Assembly (NCBI GenBank): GCA_947623975.1
Contig: CANQHY010000054.1
Coordinates: forward strand, 1 to 7,904
DNA length: 7,904 nucleotides
Origin: an uncultured Bacilli bacterium
GTDB lineage: Bacteria > Bacillota_I > Bacilli_A > RF39 > UBA660
Reading direction: 5' to 3'
Positions 1 through 6,759 of this stretch are shown piece after piece (position 1 is the stretch's first letter; the number at the start of each line of letters is the position of its first letter). A program made the position numbers and the translations under genes. The notes beneath the pieces are model-generated. The model ran no database searches. It was given only the letters and a program-made list of their open reading frames with translations, and was not told the origin of the DNA.

Positions 1-19
1 CCGTGAATAGTGAATTTCT

Positions 20-50
20 TTCATATGTGTCATATGAATAATTATGTCAA
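20..50 (-). promoter_or_regulatory. Possible leftward promoter with operator-like inverted repeat
   Basis: TTCATATG and CATATGAA form a perfect 8+3+8 inverted repeat at 20-38. On the minus strand a consensus -35 hexamer, TTGACA, lies at 50-45. The repeat falls where the -10 would be, but the best -10 matches (TATGAA at 19-nt spacing, CATATG at 17) are poor. If real, this would drive a gene beyond the left edge and the repeat would be an operator. AT-rich sequence makes such matches easy to find by chance. Confidence 0.25.
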
Positions 51-98
51 TAACTCATGTAATCCATATATTTCCACAATCTAATAGTGATTATAATG

Positions 99-130
99 AC
101 AAAAAAAAGTCAATTGAGACTTTTTTTTGT
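99..130 (-). terminator. Intrinsic terminator of the polysaccharide operon
   Basis: A perfect 13-bp stem joins 99-111 (AC, eight A, GTC) to 118-130 (GAC, eight T, GT), with a 6-nt AATTGA loop. Read on the minus strand it is a hairpin with its own T tract, about 105 nt past the polymerase stop codon. It is symmetric and could also stop rightward transcription. No other convincing terminator lies between the three-gene operon and this point. Confidence 0.8.
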
Positions 131-234
131 TTATAAATTATATTTATATCATTCATAATTATATGATAGCTGTTGATATATTTTTGATTAATTAATATTT
201 GAAATTTATAGTCAAAACGATATCTAAATAGTAA

Positions 235-1674
235 CTATTTTTGTTCTTTGAAGCCTTCATTTAAGTTAATTTTTAATCTTAACATTGTAATTAATAGCAC
301 TAAGAATATTGAGAAATTAGTGTATATATATGTATAACCTGACAAAATACTAATCGAGAAAAATATTCCTAATCCCATGTATAAAAGATAAGTCTCTAAA
401 TCATTATGTCTAAAATTCTTAATTAAATAAATTGTCGATTTTAAGAATTCTGTTATTGGTATTATTAGCATACAGACAAATCCCATTATTCCAAAATTAA
501 ATAGAGCCATAAAGAAATCACTTTCTTCTGATAAAGTATTTTCTTGAATCAAAAAGCCTATACCAAAAATTTTATATTCATAATCAGCTAATTGGAATTT
601 TTTTGCTGAGTAATAAAATTGCCTTTTTCTATTGTCAGATGGATGTATTTTACCATCTTCATATAAATTTTTTAGATATTCTGTGGATTCTACATTCCAT
701 TTTTTATATAATTTTAATTCTTCTATATTACCTTTATTATTTTTAATAAGTTCATCTATTCTATCTATATTTAGGCTTCCATCAATTAGACTCATATTAT
801 AATTATCAATATCATTTGATTGGACATTTTTGTTTATTTCTACATTAGTGTATACTGGAGTGTATTTGTATAATACTATCATGCTTAAAGCACTGATACT
901 TACAAAAATTAAATTAAATATATTTTTTTTAAATATTTTAGAATAGAACATAAGAAATATTGATATTATTACGTATATAATTAATGATGCTAATACTATT
1001 AGATATGGTGTTTTGGTTCCAAGTAGCATAACTGTAGCGATTATAGGTACTAAGACTAAGATCCTTTTATACCAAGTATACCTTGGTTTTAACACTGTAT
1101 AAATTATAGCAGGAAACATCATTGATATTGCATGACCTAATATTTGACCAGAATCATACCAACCTTTAAATCCCTTCTTTAGTTTGTCAGCATATTCGTA
1201 GGTCATACCAGATGTATTTGTTAATACCGAAATTAATAATAAAATGCAGTAACTAGAAAATGTTATTACAATAGTTCTTTTCAAATTGTCAAACATTTCT
1301 TTTTTATCTTCGTATTGTCTATATAGTATGGAATATATAATAAATATGACAATCATATATATTATATTTAATAAAAATCTAAATTCATGAATTATGACAC
1401 TACTACTTGTGTATAATCTGTAAAGGATTATGAAATGGCCTATCATAAATATAACAAACGAAAAAGCGTAGACAATCCATTTCTTTTTTTTGTCTTCATG
1501 TTTAAAAAACATATACAAACCAATTATAAATATAAATAATGGCTTAACAAATGTCGATATTGGTATTTTTAAAATGTTATCTAAATACAAATTAGATAAG
1601 ATATCAAAAAAAGGTTGCAACATTACAAATGTTGACATTATATTTAAAAGCTTTTGCTGTTGCTTTTTATTCAT
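235..1674 (-). CDS. O-antigen ligase/polymerase-like membrane protein (Wzy-type)
   Basis: This 479-aa integral membrane protein probably joins or polymerises lipid-linked glycan repeats on the outer face of the membrane. About 11-12 hydrophobic segments can be read (roughly 12-30, 42-57, 66-85, 97-118, 134-152, 178-195, 203-218, 222-245, 252-270, 386-406, 429-446, 448-467). One large hydrophilic loop of about 115 residues (271-385) separates the last segments, which is the architecture of the O-antigen ligase-like (PF13425) and Wzy proteins. Possible landmarks are GTKT at 219-222, GWYDSGQ at 171-177 and FGIGF at 370-374. The family diverges strongly, so ligase and polymerase cannot be told apart by sequence. 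The ATG at 1674 has an AGGATG site about 9 nt upstream. It is the last gene of the operon, 19 nt after the GT4 stop, and it ends with TAG. Base composition is very AT-rich. Confidence 0.8.
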   Translation of the reverse strand: MNKKQQQKLLNIMSTFVMLQPFFDILSNLYLDNILKIPISTFVKPLFIFIIGLYMFFKHEDKKKKWIVYAFSFVIFMIGHFIILYRLYTSSSVIIHEFRFLLNIIYMIVIFIIYSILYRQYEDKKEMFDNLKRTIVITFSSYCILLLISVLTNTSGMTYEYADKLKKGFKGWYDSGQILGHAISMMFPAIIYTVLKPRYTWYKRILVLVPIIATVMLLGTKTPYLIVLASLIIYVIISIFLMFYSKIFKKNIFNLIFVSISALSMIVLYKYTPVYTNVEINKNVQSNDIDNYNMSLIDGSLNIDRIDELIKNNKGNIEELKLYKKWNVESTEYLKNLYEDGKIHPSDNRKRQFYYSAKKFQLADYEYKIFGIGFLIQENTLSEESDFFMALFNFGIMGFVCMLIIPITEFLKSTIYLIKNFRHNDLETYLLYMGLGIFFSISILSGYTYIYTNFSIFLVLLITMLRLKINLNEGFKEQK

Positions 1675-1693
1675 TTAATCACATCCTATAATA

Positions 1694-2767
1694 TTAACTT
1701 AATAAATTTAATGTTTGTCTCATTATTTCTTCATTATCACCTTTATAGGTATTTATATTTTTTTCTATTTCAGCTAAATTTACTTTTTTATCTAAAATAT
1801 CTTTCATCATATATTTTAAATCATCATCAGTATTTGGCACAATTAAACCATATTTTCCGTCATTTAATACTTCTCTTGGACCGACAATATCTGTTGTAAG
1901 TACTTTTGTCTTTAGAAAAAGTGCTTCTTTAATTACGATACCATAACCTTCCATAAAACTAGAAAGGACAAAAAAATCAGCTGCCTTTATATATGGATAA
2001 GGGTTTGTTTTTAGACCTAGTAATTCAACTTTGTCACAAACATCATATTCATTAACCATACTCTTGATTTTTTCAAAATTAGGACCATCACCTATTAGTT
2101 GAATTTTAAAATTATAACCCAAATCTTTTAAATATTTTGCAGCTAAAACAAGACGATCTTGCCTTTTTTGATCACGCATTTTAGCGACATTAACAAAAGT
2201 AAAGACATCATTTTCCACTTTAAATTCTTTAGCTTTTTTTAGTATTTCTTTTTCATTAATAAAATTATAGATAACATCTACTTTCTTTTTATTAATATCA
2301 TATTTCTGACAGAAAATCTCCTTAGCTTCTTCTGATACACAAATAACTTTGTCTAGTTTTGAATAAGTATCTTTTATTTCTCTTTCTCTTATTCCAATGT
2401 CAAATTTTGACACATCATTGTGAATCCATGCGTATTTTTTAATATTTTTATTTATATCAGCAACCCAAGTACCGCATCTTCCTTCCATGTATCCAACTGC
2501 TGCGTGATAGTCTTTTTTATTGGCAATTTTGTTGATAACTTTTTTCCTATAAAATGGTATAAATCTAAAAAATATATATGACAATAGATTCTTTTTAAGT
2601 CTATAAATATTTATATTTTTAGGTAAGGTGTTGATTAAAGGACCAACTGGGTCTAACAAATATAAATCAATATCAAAATCTTTATTTAAGTAATTTAAGG
2701 TATCGGAAAGAGCCTTTTCAGCACCTCCCATGTCCATAGTATAACCAAATATTAATAACTTTTTCAT
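1694..2767 (-). CDS. GT4-family glycosyltransferase (GT-B fold)
   Basis: This 357-aa cytoplasmic or membrane-associated retaining glycosyltransferase should move a sugar from a nucleotide sugar onto a growing lipid-linked glycan. The N-terminal acceptor domain begins with a Rossmann-type strand and the MGGAEKAL motif (13-20), with WIHND at 114-118 and CVSEEAKE at 143-150. The C-terminal donor domain (from about 188) shows FVNVAKMRDQKR (191-202), IGDGPN (225-230) and the family's E-x7-E signature (E273 and E281 in FMEGYGIVIKE). The length is typical of a complete family member. The ATG at 2767 follows an AGAGG site (2774-2778) that lies inside the upstream GT2 gene's last codons, so the two genes are only 2 nt apart and probably translationally coupled. 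The sugar donor and acceptor cannot be read from sequence. Confidence 0.93.
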   Translation of the reverse strand: MKKLLIFGYTMDMGGAEKALSDTLNYLNKDFDIDLYLLDPVGPLINTLPKNINIYRLKKNLLSYIFFRFIPFYRKKVINKIANKKDYHAAVGYMEGRCGTWVADINKNIKKYAWIHNDVSKFDIGIREREIKDTYSKLDKVICVSEEAKEIFCQKYDINKKKVDVIYNFINEKEILKKAKEFKVENDVFTFVNVAKMRDQKRQDRLVLAAKYLKDLGYNFKIQLIGDGPNFEKIKSMVNEYDVCDKVELLGLKTNPYPYIKAADFFVLSSFMEGYGIVIKEALFLKTKVLTTDIVGPREVLNDGKYGLIVPNTDDDLKYMMKDILDKKVNLAEIEKNINTYKGDNEEIMRQTLNLLS

Positions 2768-2769
2768 TT

Positions 2770-3627
2770 CTAACCTCTAATTTTGTAAATAATATATACA
2801 GGTATATATAATAATAACACTTTGAATTTATATTTTGAATCGTTTAAAATATTTTTAAACTTAACTTTACTGTAAAAGCTAAACAATATATAAGCATATA
2901 TATTGTATAATTTATTGTCAATTTCTACTAATTCTTTATAATATAGTCTATTACCTTTGGGATTTTTCCTTACTAAATTAAAGTAATTAGCTGAGTAACC
3001 ACTCTCTAAATAATTTACACTGGCAGCTACAAAGTTTTTACACATAAATACATATTTTTGAGAAATTCTATTGTAAAGTAGAGCCTCAGGAATAAATTTT
3101 TCGCCTTCGATAATAGGAAAACGGTAATCCTTAATAACCGAAATTTTAAAAGTAAAAAGTTTATCTCCTTTTACTTTATATTTGTTATACAAATCATAAT
3201 GTGTAGTGATTAAATCTTCACTTGGAAAAGGTGTTCCTACTAATTCTTTTTTCTTGTTTATATAATTATTTAAGTAAATAATGCCAGCAATTTTGTTATC
3301 TTTAATATTTGTAAAATCGGAATTTATTTTTTTTAGAGCATTATTGGTTAGGATATCATCTGAATCTATACAAAGGAAAATATCACCTTTAGCATTATCT
3401 AAACCAACATTATATGCAGATTGCTTACCACCATTTTCTTTGTAAATATAATTTACTTTTATCTTTTTATCTTTCTTTATTGAATCAATAAAATCTTTAG
3501 TATTATCACTTGAGCCATCATCTACTATCAGCCATTCAAAGTCTTTAAAATCTTGCTTTAACAAAGATTTATATAAGTTATTTAACTCTTTTTCTCTGTT
3601 ATATGTTGGTGTAAATATTGTTATCAT
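2770..3627 (-). CDS. GT2-family glycosyltransferase (GT-A fold)
   Basis: This 285-aa inverting glycosyltransferase is the first gene of the polysaccharide operon. The N-terminal GT-A domain starts at residue 1 with ITIFTPTYNRE. It carries the nucleotide-binding VDDGSSDNT (35-43), the GGKQSAYNVGL segment (66-76) and a DxD-type metal site, DSDD (88-91). A likely catalytic base is E181 in FIPEALLYNRI, by analogy with the ERFIPE-like motif of related enzymes. The C-terminus (about 268-283) is hydrophobic and may be an amphipathic membrane anchor. Its ATG at 3627 has a strong GGAGGA site 4 nt upstream. A probable promoter lies about 80 bases upstream (3704-3730). The substrate is unknown. The neighbouring GT4 and polymerase imply a cell-surface glycan. 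Confidence 0.93.
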   Translation of the reverse strand: MITIFTPTYNREKELNNLYKSLLKQDFKDFEWLIVDDGSSDNTKDFIDSIKKDKKIKVNYIYKENGGKQSAYNVGLDNAKGDIFLCIDSDDILTNNALKKINSDFTNIKDNKIAGIIYLNNYINKKKELVGTPFPSEDLITTHYDLYNKYKVKGDKLFTFKISVIKDYRFPIIEGEKFIPEALLYNRISQKYVFMCKNFVAASVNYLESGYSANYFNLVRKNPKGNRLYYKELVEIDNKLYNIYAYILFSFYSKVKFKNILNDSKYKFKVLLLYIPVYIIYKIRG

Positions 3628-3667
3628 ATATCCTCCAATTTAAAATTTGTTAAAATGAACTTTCGCT

Positions 3668-3699
3668 GTAGTTAATTAAATTTAGAAATTTCTAACTAC
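3668..3699 (-). promoter_or_regulatory. Palindrome/5' hairpin at the start of the polysaccharide transcript
   Basis: A perfect 14-bp palindrome, TTAGAAATTTCTAA, occupies 3682-3695. It lies inside a wider inverted repeat, GTAGTTA (3668-3674) with TAACTAC (3693-3699). The predicted transcription start of the leftward operon is near 3696-3699. The palindrome therefore sits where a repressor would block initiation, and the wider repeat would fold into a hairpin at the very 5' end of the mRNA. A third GTAGTTA copy is at 3756-3762, between the two divergent promoters. Function is inferred from position only. Confidence 0.4.
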
Positions 3700-3703
3700 G
3701 TCC

Positions 3704-3730
3704 ATTATAACATAGCTAGACATATTTCAA
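3704..3730 (-). promoter_or_regulatory. Sigma-A-like promoter of the polysaccharide operon
   Basis: On the minus strand the -10 is TATAAT (3709-3704), preceded by TGT to give an extended -10. The -35 is TTGAAA (3730-3725). The spacer is 15 nt, short of the usual 17, which the extended -10 may offset. The leader to the GT2 start codon would be about 70 nt. Confidence 0.6.
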
Positions 3731-3763
3731 AAGTTTTGGCTATACAAAATTAATAGTAGTTAC

Positions 3764-3792
3764 TTGTAAATTTTTTGATATGATGATATTAT
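3764..3792 (+). promoter_or_regulatory. Sigma-A-like promoter of the cda operon
   Basis: The -35 is TTGTAA (3764-3769), the spacer is 17 nt and the -10 is TATTAT (3787-3792). The predicted start is near 3799, giving a leader of only about 25 nt. That leaves no room for a c-di-AMP (ydaO-type) riboswitch. It stands back to back with the leftward promoter, with about 33 bases between the two -35 boxes. Confidence 0.6.
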
Positions 3793-3823
3793 TAGTACGA
3801 TAAGAGTATGAAAGGGTGAGAAA

Positions 3824-4270
3824 ATGTTTGTTATTTCATTTTTTAGAGATACATTAACTGGTTTTTGGTATCTTGTATATGTGTTGTGCTGCATTTTTTT
3901 CATTTTTGTACTCTTGGGAGTTGTAGGAGATAGAAAAAGGGCTGTAATAGAAGAAAAAATAAAGAAAAAAAGAAAAGAGGATATCGTTTCTGGTAGGGAG
4001 GCTATGTTAGCAGCAAGACAATCAAAACAAATTTTGGATGTTATGAGCGATGCCGAAATTAATAGTGGCGCTACCAGTTATGAAGCAAATTCTGATGTAG
4101 CTACCAATGATGATAAAGAGGCTAAAGAAGAAGTACCTGCAGTATTAGTAATAGATGGAAATGCTAACTCACAAGAGCAATCCAAAGTTACTAATAATGG
4201 TAGTAATATTCAGAAAGTAGTTACACCCATATCTAATCCTAATGTAAGTACAAACAATTCTAACCAATAA
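3824..4270 (+). CDS. Uncharacterised single-pass membrane protein, first gene of the cda operon
   Basis: I do not recognise a family for this 148-aa protein. One hydrophobic segment (about 12-34) is followed by a very basic stretch (DRKRAVIEEKIKKKRKED, 36-53), so by the positive-inside rule the C-terminal part should be cytoplasmic. Residues 36-75 look helical. From about 80 to the end the sequence is low-complexity (Asn, Ser, Thr, Asp, Glu, Lys) and probably disordered, apart from a hydrophobic island VPAVLVIDG (104-112) that could be a short docking motif. The ATG at 3824 has an AAAGGGTG site. The gene ends 18 nt before cdaA, with no terminator between them and a promoter just upstream, so the two are probably co-transcribed. 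This suggests a role beside c-di-AMP synthesis, but that is inference. Confidence 0.75.
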   Translation: MFVISFFRDTLTGFWYLVYVLCCIFFIFVLLGVVGDRKRAVIEEKIKKKRKEDIVSGREAMLAARQSKQILDVMSDAEINSGATSYEANSDVATNDDKEAKEEVPAVLVIDGNANSQEQSKVTNNGSNIQKVVTPISNPNVSTNNSNQ

Positions 4271-4288
4271 CTAATTTAAGGAGGATGT

Positions 4289-5119
4289 ATGACAATAACA
4301 TTAGATAATATAATATCGATTGTAAATAAAACGATAGACATACTTTTAGTGTGGTTTATGTTTTACTATATATTGAAAAATATAAAAAATAATGTCAAAC
4401 TGACATTAATATTCAAAGGCGTACTGATAATAGCAGTTTTAAAAATAGTAAGTGACTTGTTCGGATTTGTTACAATTGGTCTTCTTCTAGAATATGTAAT
4501 TATGTGGGGACCTCTTGCTCTTATTGTAATTTTCCAACCAGAAATAAGAGCCGTTTTAGAACAATTGGGAAGAAGCCAACTACTTGGAAGACATAAGGTT
4601 TTGACGGTTGACGAAAGAGAGAGAATGATATATGAAATAATTCAGTCAATCGATTATTTAAGGAAGTCAAGAATAGGTGCCTTGATTGTAATAGAACGTG
4701 ATGTTAGTTTGAGTGATTATATTGAAAAAGCCAAAAAAATATATGGTGACTTGACAAGTGAACTTTTAATCGCCTTATTTTTCCCTAACAATCCAATGCA
4801 CGATGGCGGTGTTATAATTCAAGGTAACAGAATAAGCTGTGCTGGTGCTGTATTCCCAACAAGTAATAACTCAAAAATTAACAAAAGACTTGGTACTAGA
4901 CATAGAGCTGCTTTAGGTATTGCTGAAGAGACTGACTGTATATCAATCGTTGTTTCAGAGGAAACAGGTAGATTATCGATAGCTGTTAAGGGAGAACTTT
5001 TCTATAACTTATCCCTTGATGATGTTAGAATGATGTTAGTCGATGAATTAAGGCCAAAGAAAGAGTCTGATTTTGAAGACGAGGTAGACGAGGAAGAGAT
5101 ATATGAAGAAAATAAGTAA
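4289..5119 (+). CDS. cdaA: Membrane diadenylate cyclase CdaA
   Basis: CdaA condenses two ATP into c-di-AMP, the second messenger that controls potassium and osmolyte uptake and cell-wall homeostasis. At 276 aa it is close to the Bacillus length (about 273). Three N-terminal membrane helices (about 14-30, 38-57, 60-81) are followed by the FQPEIR segment (82-87) and a linker helix. The DAC domain then runs to about 250. The active-site motifs are MHDGG (170-174), where the family usually has DGA, and GTRHRAALG (202-210) with the RHR triad at 204-206. SEETG at 223-227 is also conserved. The last 20 residues form a strongly acidic tail. The start has a near-perfect AAGGAGG site (4278-4284), 4 nt upstream of the ATG. 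It overlaps cdaR by 17 nt in another frame. Confidence 0.97.
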   Translation: MTITLDNIISIVNKTIDILLVWFMFYYILKNIKNNVKLTLIFKGVLIIAVLKIVSDLFGFVTIGLLLEYVIMWGPLALIVIFQPEIRAVLEQLGRSQLLGRHKVLTVDERERMIYEIIQSIDYLRKSRIGALIVIERDVSLSDYIEKAKKIYGDLTSELLIALFFPNNPMHDGGVIIQGNRISCAGAVFPTSNNSKINKRLGTRHRAALGIAEETDCISIVVSEETGRLSIAVKGELFYNLSLDDVRMMLVDELRPKKESDFEDEVDEEEIYEENK

Positions 5120-6458
5120 ACAATTTATGAAACTTTTAAAATCTATCTGGAAAAGTATTGATAAATGGTTAATAACACCAATAACTAAGTTTTTTGTGGG
5201 AGTATATGAATTTTTTGCTAATAATGGAACTGGAATCGAAAAAATTCTTGTTAATAGGCAGTCACTTGTTGTTATTTCTCTCATTTTTGCGTTAGCAACA
5301 TTTTATGTAATTGATCAAAAACATATAACTCTTATCGATAATTCAGCTGAAATTTTATACAATCAGAAAGTAACAGCCAATTACAATGAAGCTTTATACG
5401 TTGTAGAAGGTATTCCTGAGACTGTAGATGTTACTTTAGTTGGTCGTAAATGGGATGTTTACTTAGCAAAGCAATATCCAATTGATGGAGTTACTTTAGA
5501 TCTTACAGGTTACACCCCTGGTTCGTATGCAGTTGGATTCAAGTATGAACAAGCAGTCTCATCAGTAGAATATAAGGTTGATCCTTCTATTGTAAACATA
5601 AGAATCTACGATAAAATTTCTGTTACTAAAGAACTTTCAGTAGATATAATTCATAAAGATGATTTGGATACAAAACTTAATATTGATAGTGTTGTTTTAG
5701 ATAGAGACAGTGTAATTGTAAAAGGTGCTGCCCACCAACTTGAAAAAGTAGCTATTGTAAAAGCAATAGTTGATGTTGATAAAATGACTGAGGTAAAAGT
5801 TGGTAGTACGACTCTTGCTGATGTTCCACTTATACCATTTGATAGTGAAGGTAATAAACTGGATGTAGAAATTGTTCCTTCAAAAATAAGTGCCACAGTT
5901 AAAATTACATCTCCAAGTAAAGAAGTTCCAATTAGGTTGATTGCATCAGGAGAGTTAGATGGCGTGGCTATTAAGTCACTTACATCAAATATTACAACAG
6001 CTACAGTTTATGGTACTGAAGAAGCAGTTTCTAAAATTGAATACTTGCCTGTTACCGTAGATGTAAATGGTGTTAAAGAAGATAAAACTTATAGTATTAA
6101 TGTAACAAAACCTAGTGGAATAAGGGAAGTAAGTATCAAGACGATAACTGTAGATTTGAAAGTTGATAATATTGTGTCAAAGGATGTTGAAGGAATACCA
6201 ATAGATCCAGTAAACTTTGATAATAGTAAATATACGGTTAAAGCAATCGGAGAACAGAATAGAACCGTTACTGTTATTGTTAAAGGAAGCCAATCTGTAA
6301 TTGATTCACTTGATACATCGATGATAAAAGCTTCTATTGATTTATCAGGATTAGGTGTTGGTGAACATTCTGTAGAGGTTAAAGTTACCGGTGATGATTC
6401 AAGACTTACTTATACATCACGTGTAAAAGAAGTAAAGGTTGTTATTTCACGTAAATAA
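5103..6458 (+). CDS. cdaR: CdaR, YbbR-domain regulator of CdaA
   Basis: CdaR is the extracytoplasmic partner that modulates CdaA. This copy has 451 aa. The cytoplasmic N-terminal part is unusually long, about 53 residues with an aromatic, amphipathic-looking stretch at 22-39. One membrane helix follows (about 54-70). The outside part is roughly four beta-rich YbbR-type repeats, near 85-168, 174-267, 273-353 and 358-448. The number agrees with Bacillus CdaR; boundaries were judged by eye from recurring strand patterns such as SVIVKG and TVIVKG. The ATG at 5103 lies inside the end of cdaA. Only a weak GAGG site precedes it, about 9 nt away, so translation is probably coupled to cdaA. It is the last gene of its operon: a terminator starts 5 nt after the stop codon. 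Confidence 0.93.
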   Translation: MKKISKQFMKLLKSIWKSIDKWLITPITKFFVGVYEFFANNGTGIEKILVNRQSLVVISLIFALATFYVIDQKHITLIDNSAEILYNQKVTANYNEALYVVEGIPETVDVTLVGRKWDVYLAKQYPIDGVTLDLTGYTPGSYAVGFKYEQAVSSVEYKVDPSIVNIRIYDKISVTKELSVDIIHKDDLDTKLNIDSVVLDRDSVIVKGAAHQLEKVAIVKAIVDVDKMTEVKVGSTTLADVPLIPFDSEGNKLDVEIVPSKISATVKITSPSKEVPIRLIASGELDGVAIKSLTSNITTATVYGTEEAVSKIEYLPVTVDVNGVKEDKTYSINVTKPSGIREVSIKTITVDLKVDNIVSKDVEGIPIDPVNFDNSKYTVKAIGEQNRTVTVIVKGSQSVIDSLDTSMIKASIDLSGLGVGEHSVEVKVTGDDSRLTYTSRVKEVKVVISRK

Positions 6459-6463
6459 AATAT

Positions 6464-6501
6464 AAAAAAATACCCACATTAAATTTGGTGAGTATTTTTT
6501 T
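6464..6501. terminator. Bidirectional terminator between cdaR and the DUF378 gene
   Basis: A run of A (6464-6470) continues into ATACCCAC (6470-6477), then a loop of about 10 nt, then GTGAGTAT (6488-6495) and a run of T to 6502. The stem is about 14 bp with one C-A mismatch. With A on one side and T on the other it can end both convergent units. The T run touches the DUF378 stop codon at 6503. Confidence 0.8.
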
Positions 6502-6502
6502 T

Positions 6503-6709
6503 CTATTTCTGACCTTCTAAATGATCAAATAACAATCCTATATTTATAATACCGGCAATTGCTATAAGGGTATATATTATCCTAGATATAATACTGTCGC
6601 TTCCATTAAATAATGTTGCTACTAGATCTATTTCAAATAAACCTACCAATCCCCAGTTTAATGCTCCTACAATTGTTAAAACTAGTGCAACTTTTTGAAC
6701 TATTTTCAT
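6503..6709 (-). CDS. DUF378 small membrane protein
   Basis: This 68-aa protein has two hydrophobic helices (about 5-24 and 42-61) and the hallmark GALNWGLVG motif (15-23) of DUF378 (PF04070), the family of Bacillus YuzA. The second helix carries the usual AIAGIINIGLL-type ending. The length is normal for the family and the molecular function is unknown. The ATG at 6709 has a perfect AGGAGGG site. It is a single-gene unit, convergent with cdaR and divergent from the lipoprotein gene. Its leader is short, about 15 nt if the -10 at 6731-6736 is correct. Confidence 0.93.
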   Translation of the reverse strand: MKIVQKVALVLTIVGALNWGLVGLFEIDLVATLFNGSDSIISRIIYTLIAIAGIINIGLLFDHLEGQK

Positions 6710-6730
6710 TTTTGCCCTCCTTTTATTAAT

Positions 6731-6759
6731 ATACTATCCTAATTTTTACTATTTATTCA
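6731..6759 (-). promoter_or_regulatory. Candidate promoter of the DUF378 gene
   Basis: On the minus strand, TGAATA (6759-6754), a 17-nt spacer and TAGTAT (6736-6731) form a modest promoter (3/6 and 4/6 to the sigma-A consensus). The -35 lies inside the 6752-6767 palindrome. It is the best candidate in a short intergenic region and is not a strong match. Confidence 0.3.

Larger units (their letters stand above)
1..234. other. Non-coding left flank, AT-rich
   Basis: No gene is supported here. The stretch holds an inverted repeat at 20-38, a hairpin terminator at 99-130, and about 100 bases of very AT-rich sequence between that hairpin and the polymerase stop codon at 235-237. A short inverted repeat (AAATAG, 3-nt gap, CTATTT; 226-240) spans that stop codon, but it is too weak to call a terminator. 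On the minus strand an ATG near the left edge stays open to base 1 for about 11 codons. It has no ribosome binding site, so I do not call it a gene. Confidence 0.6.

Noticed and set aside
1490..1899. Two overlapping plus-strand open frames (62 and 81 codons) opposite the polymerase and GT4 genes
   Set aside because: They are antisense to well-supported genes. Their composition is that of complemented AT-rich coding sequence, and I see no family motif.
3628..3823. c-di-AMP riboswitch or other structured leader before the cda operon
   Set aside because: The predicted leader is only about 25 nt, and the whole intergenic region is 196 bases shared by two promoters.
5048..5896. Minus-strand open frames of 78 and 81 codons under cdaA/cdaR
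   Set aside because: They are shadows of clear genes on the other strand, with no recognisable motif.
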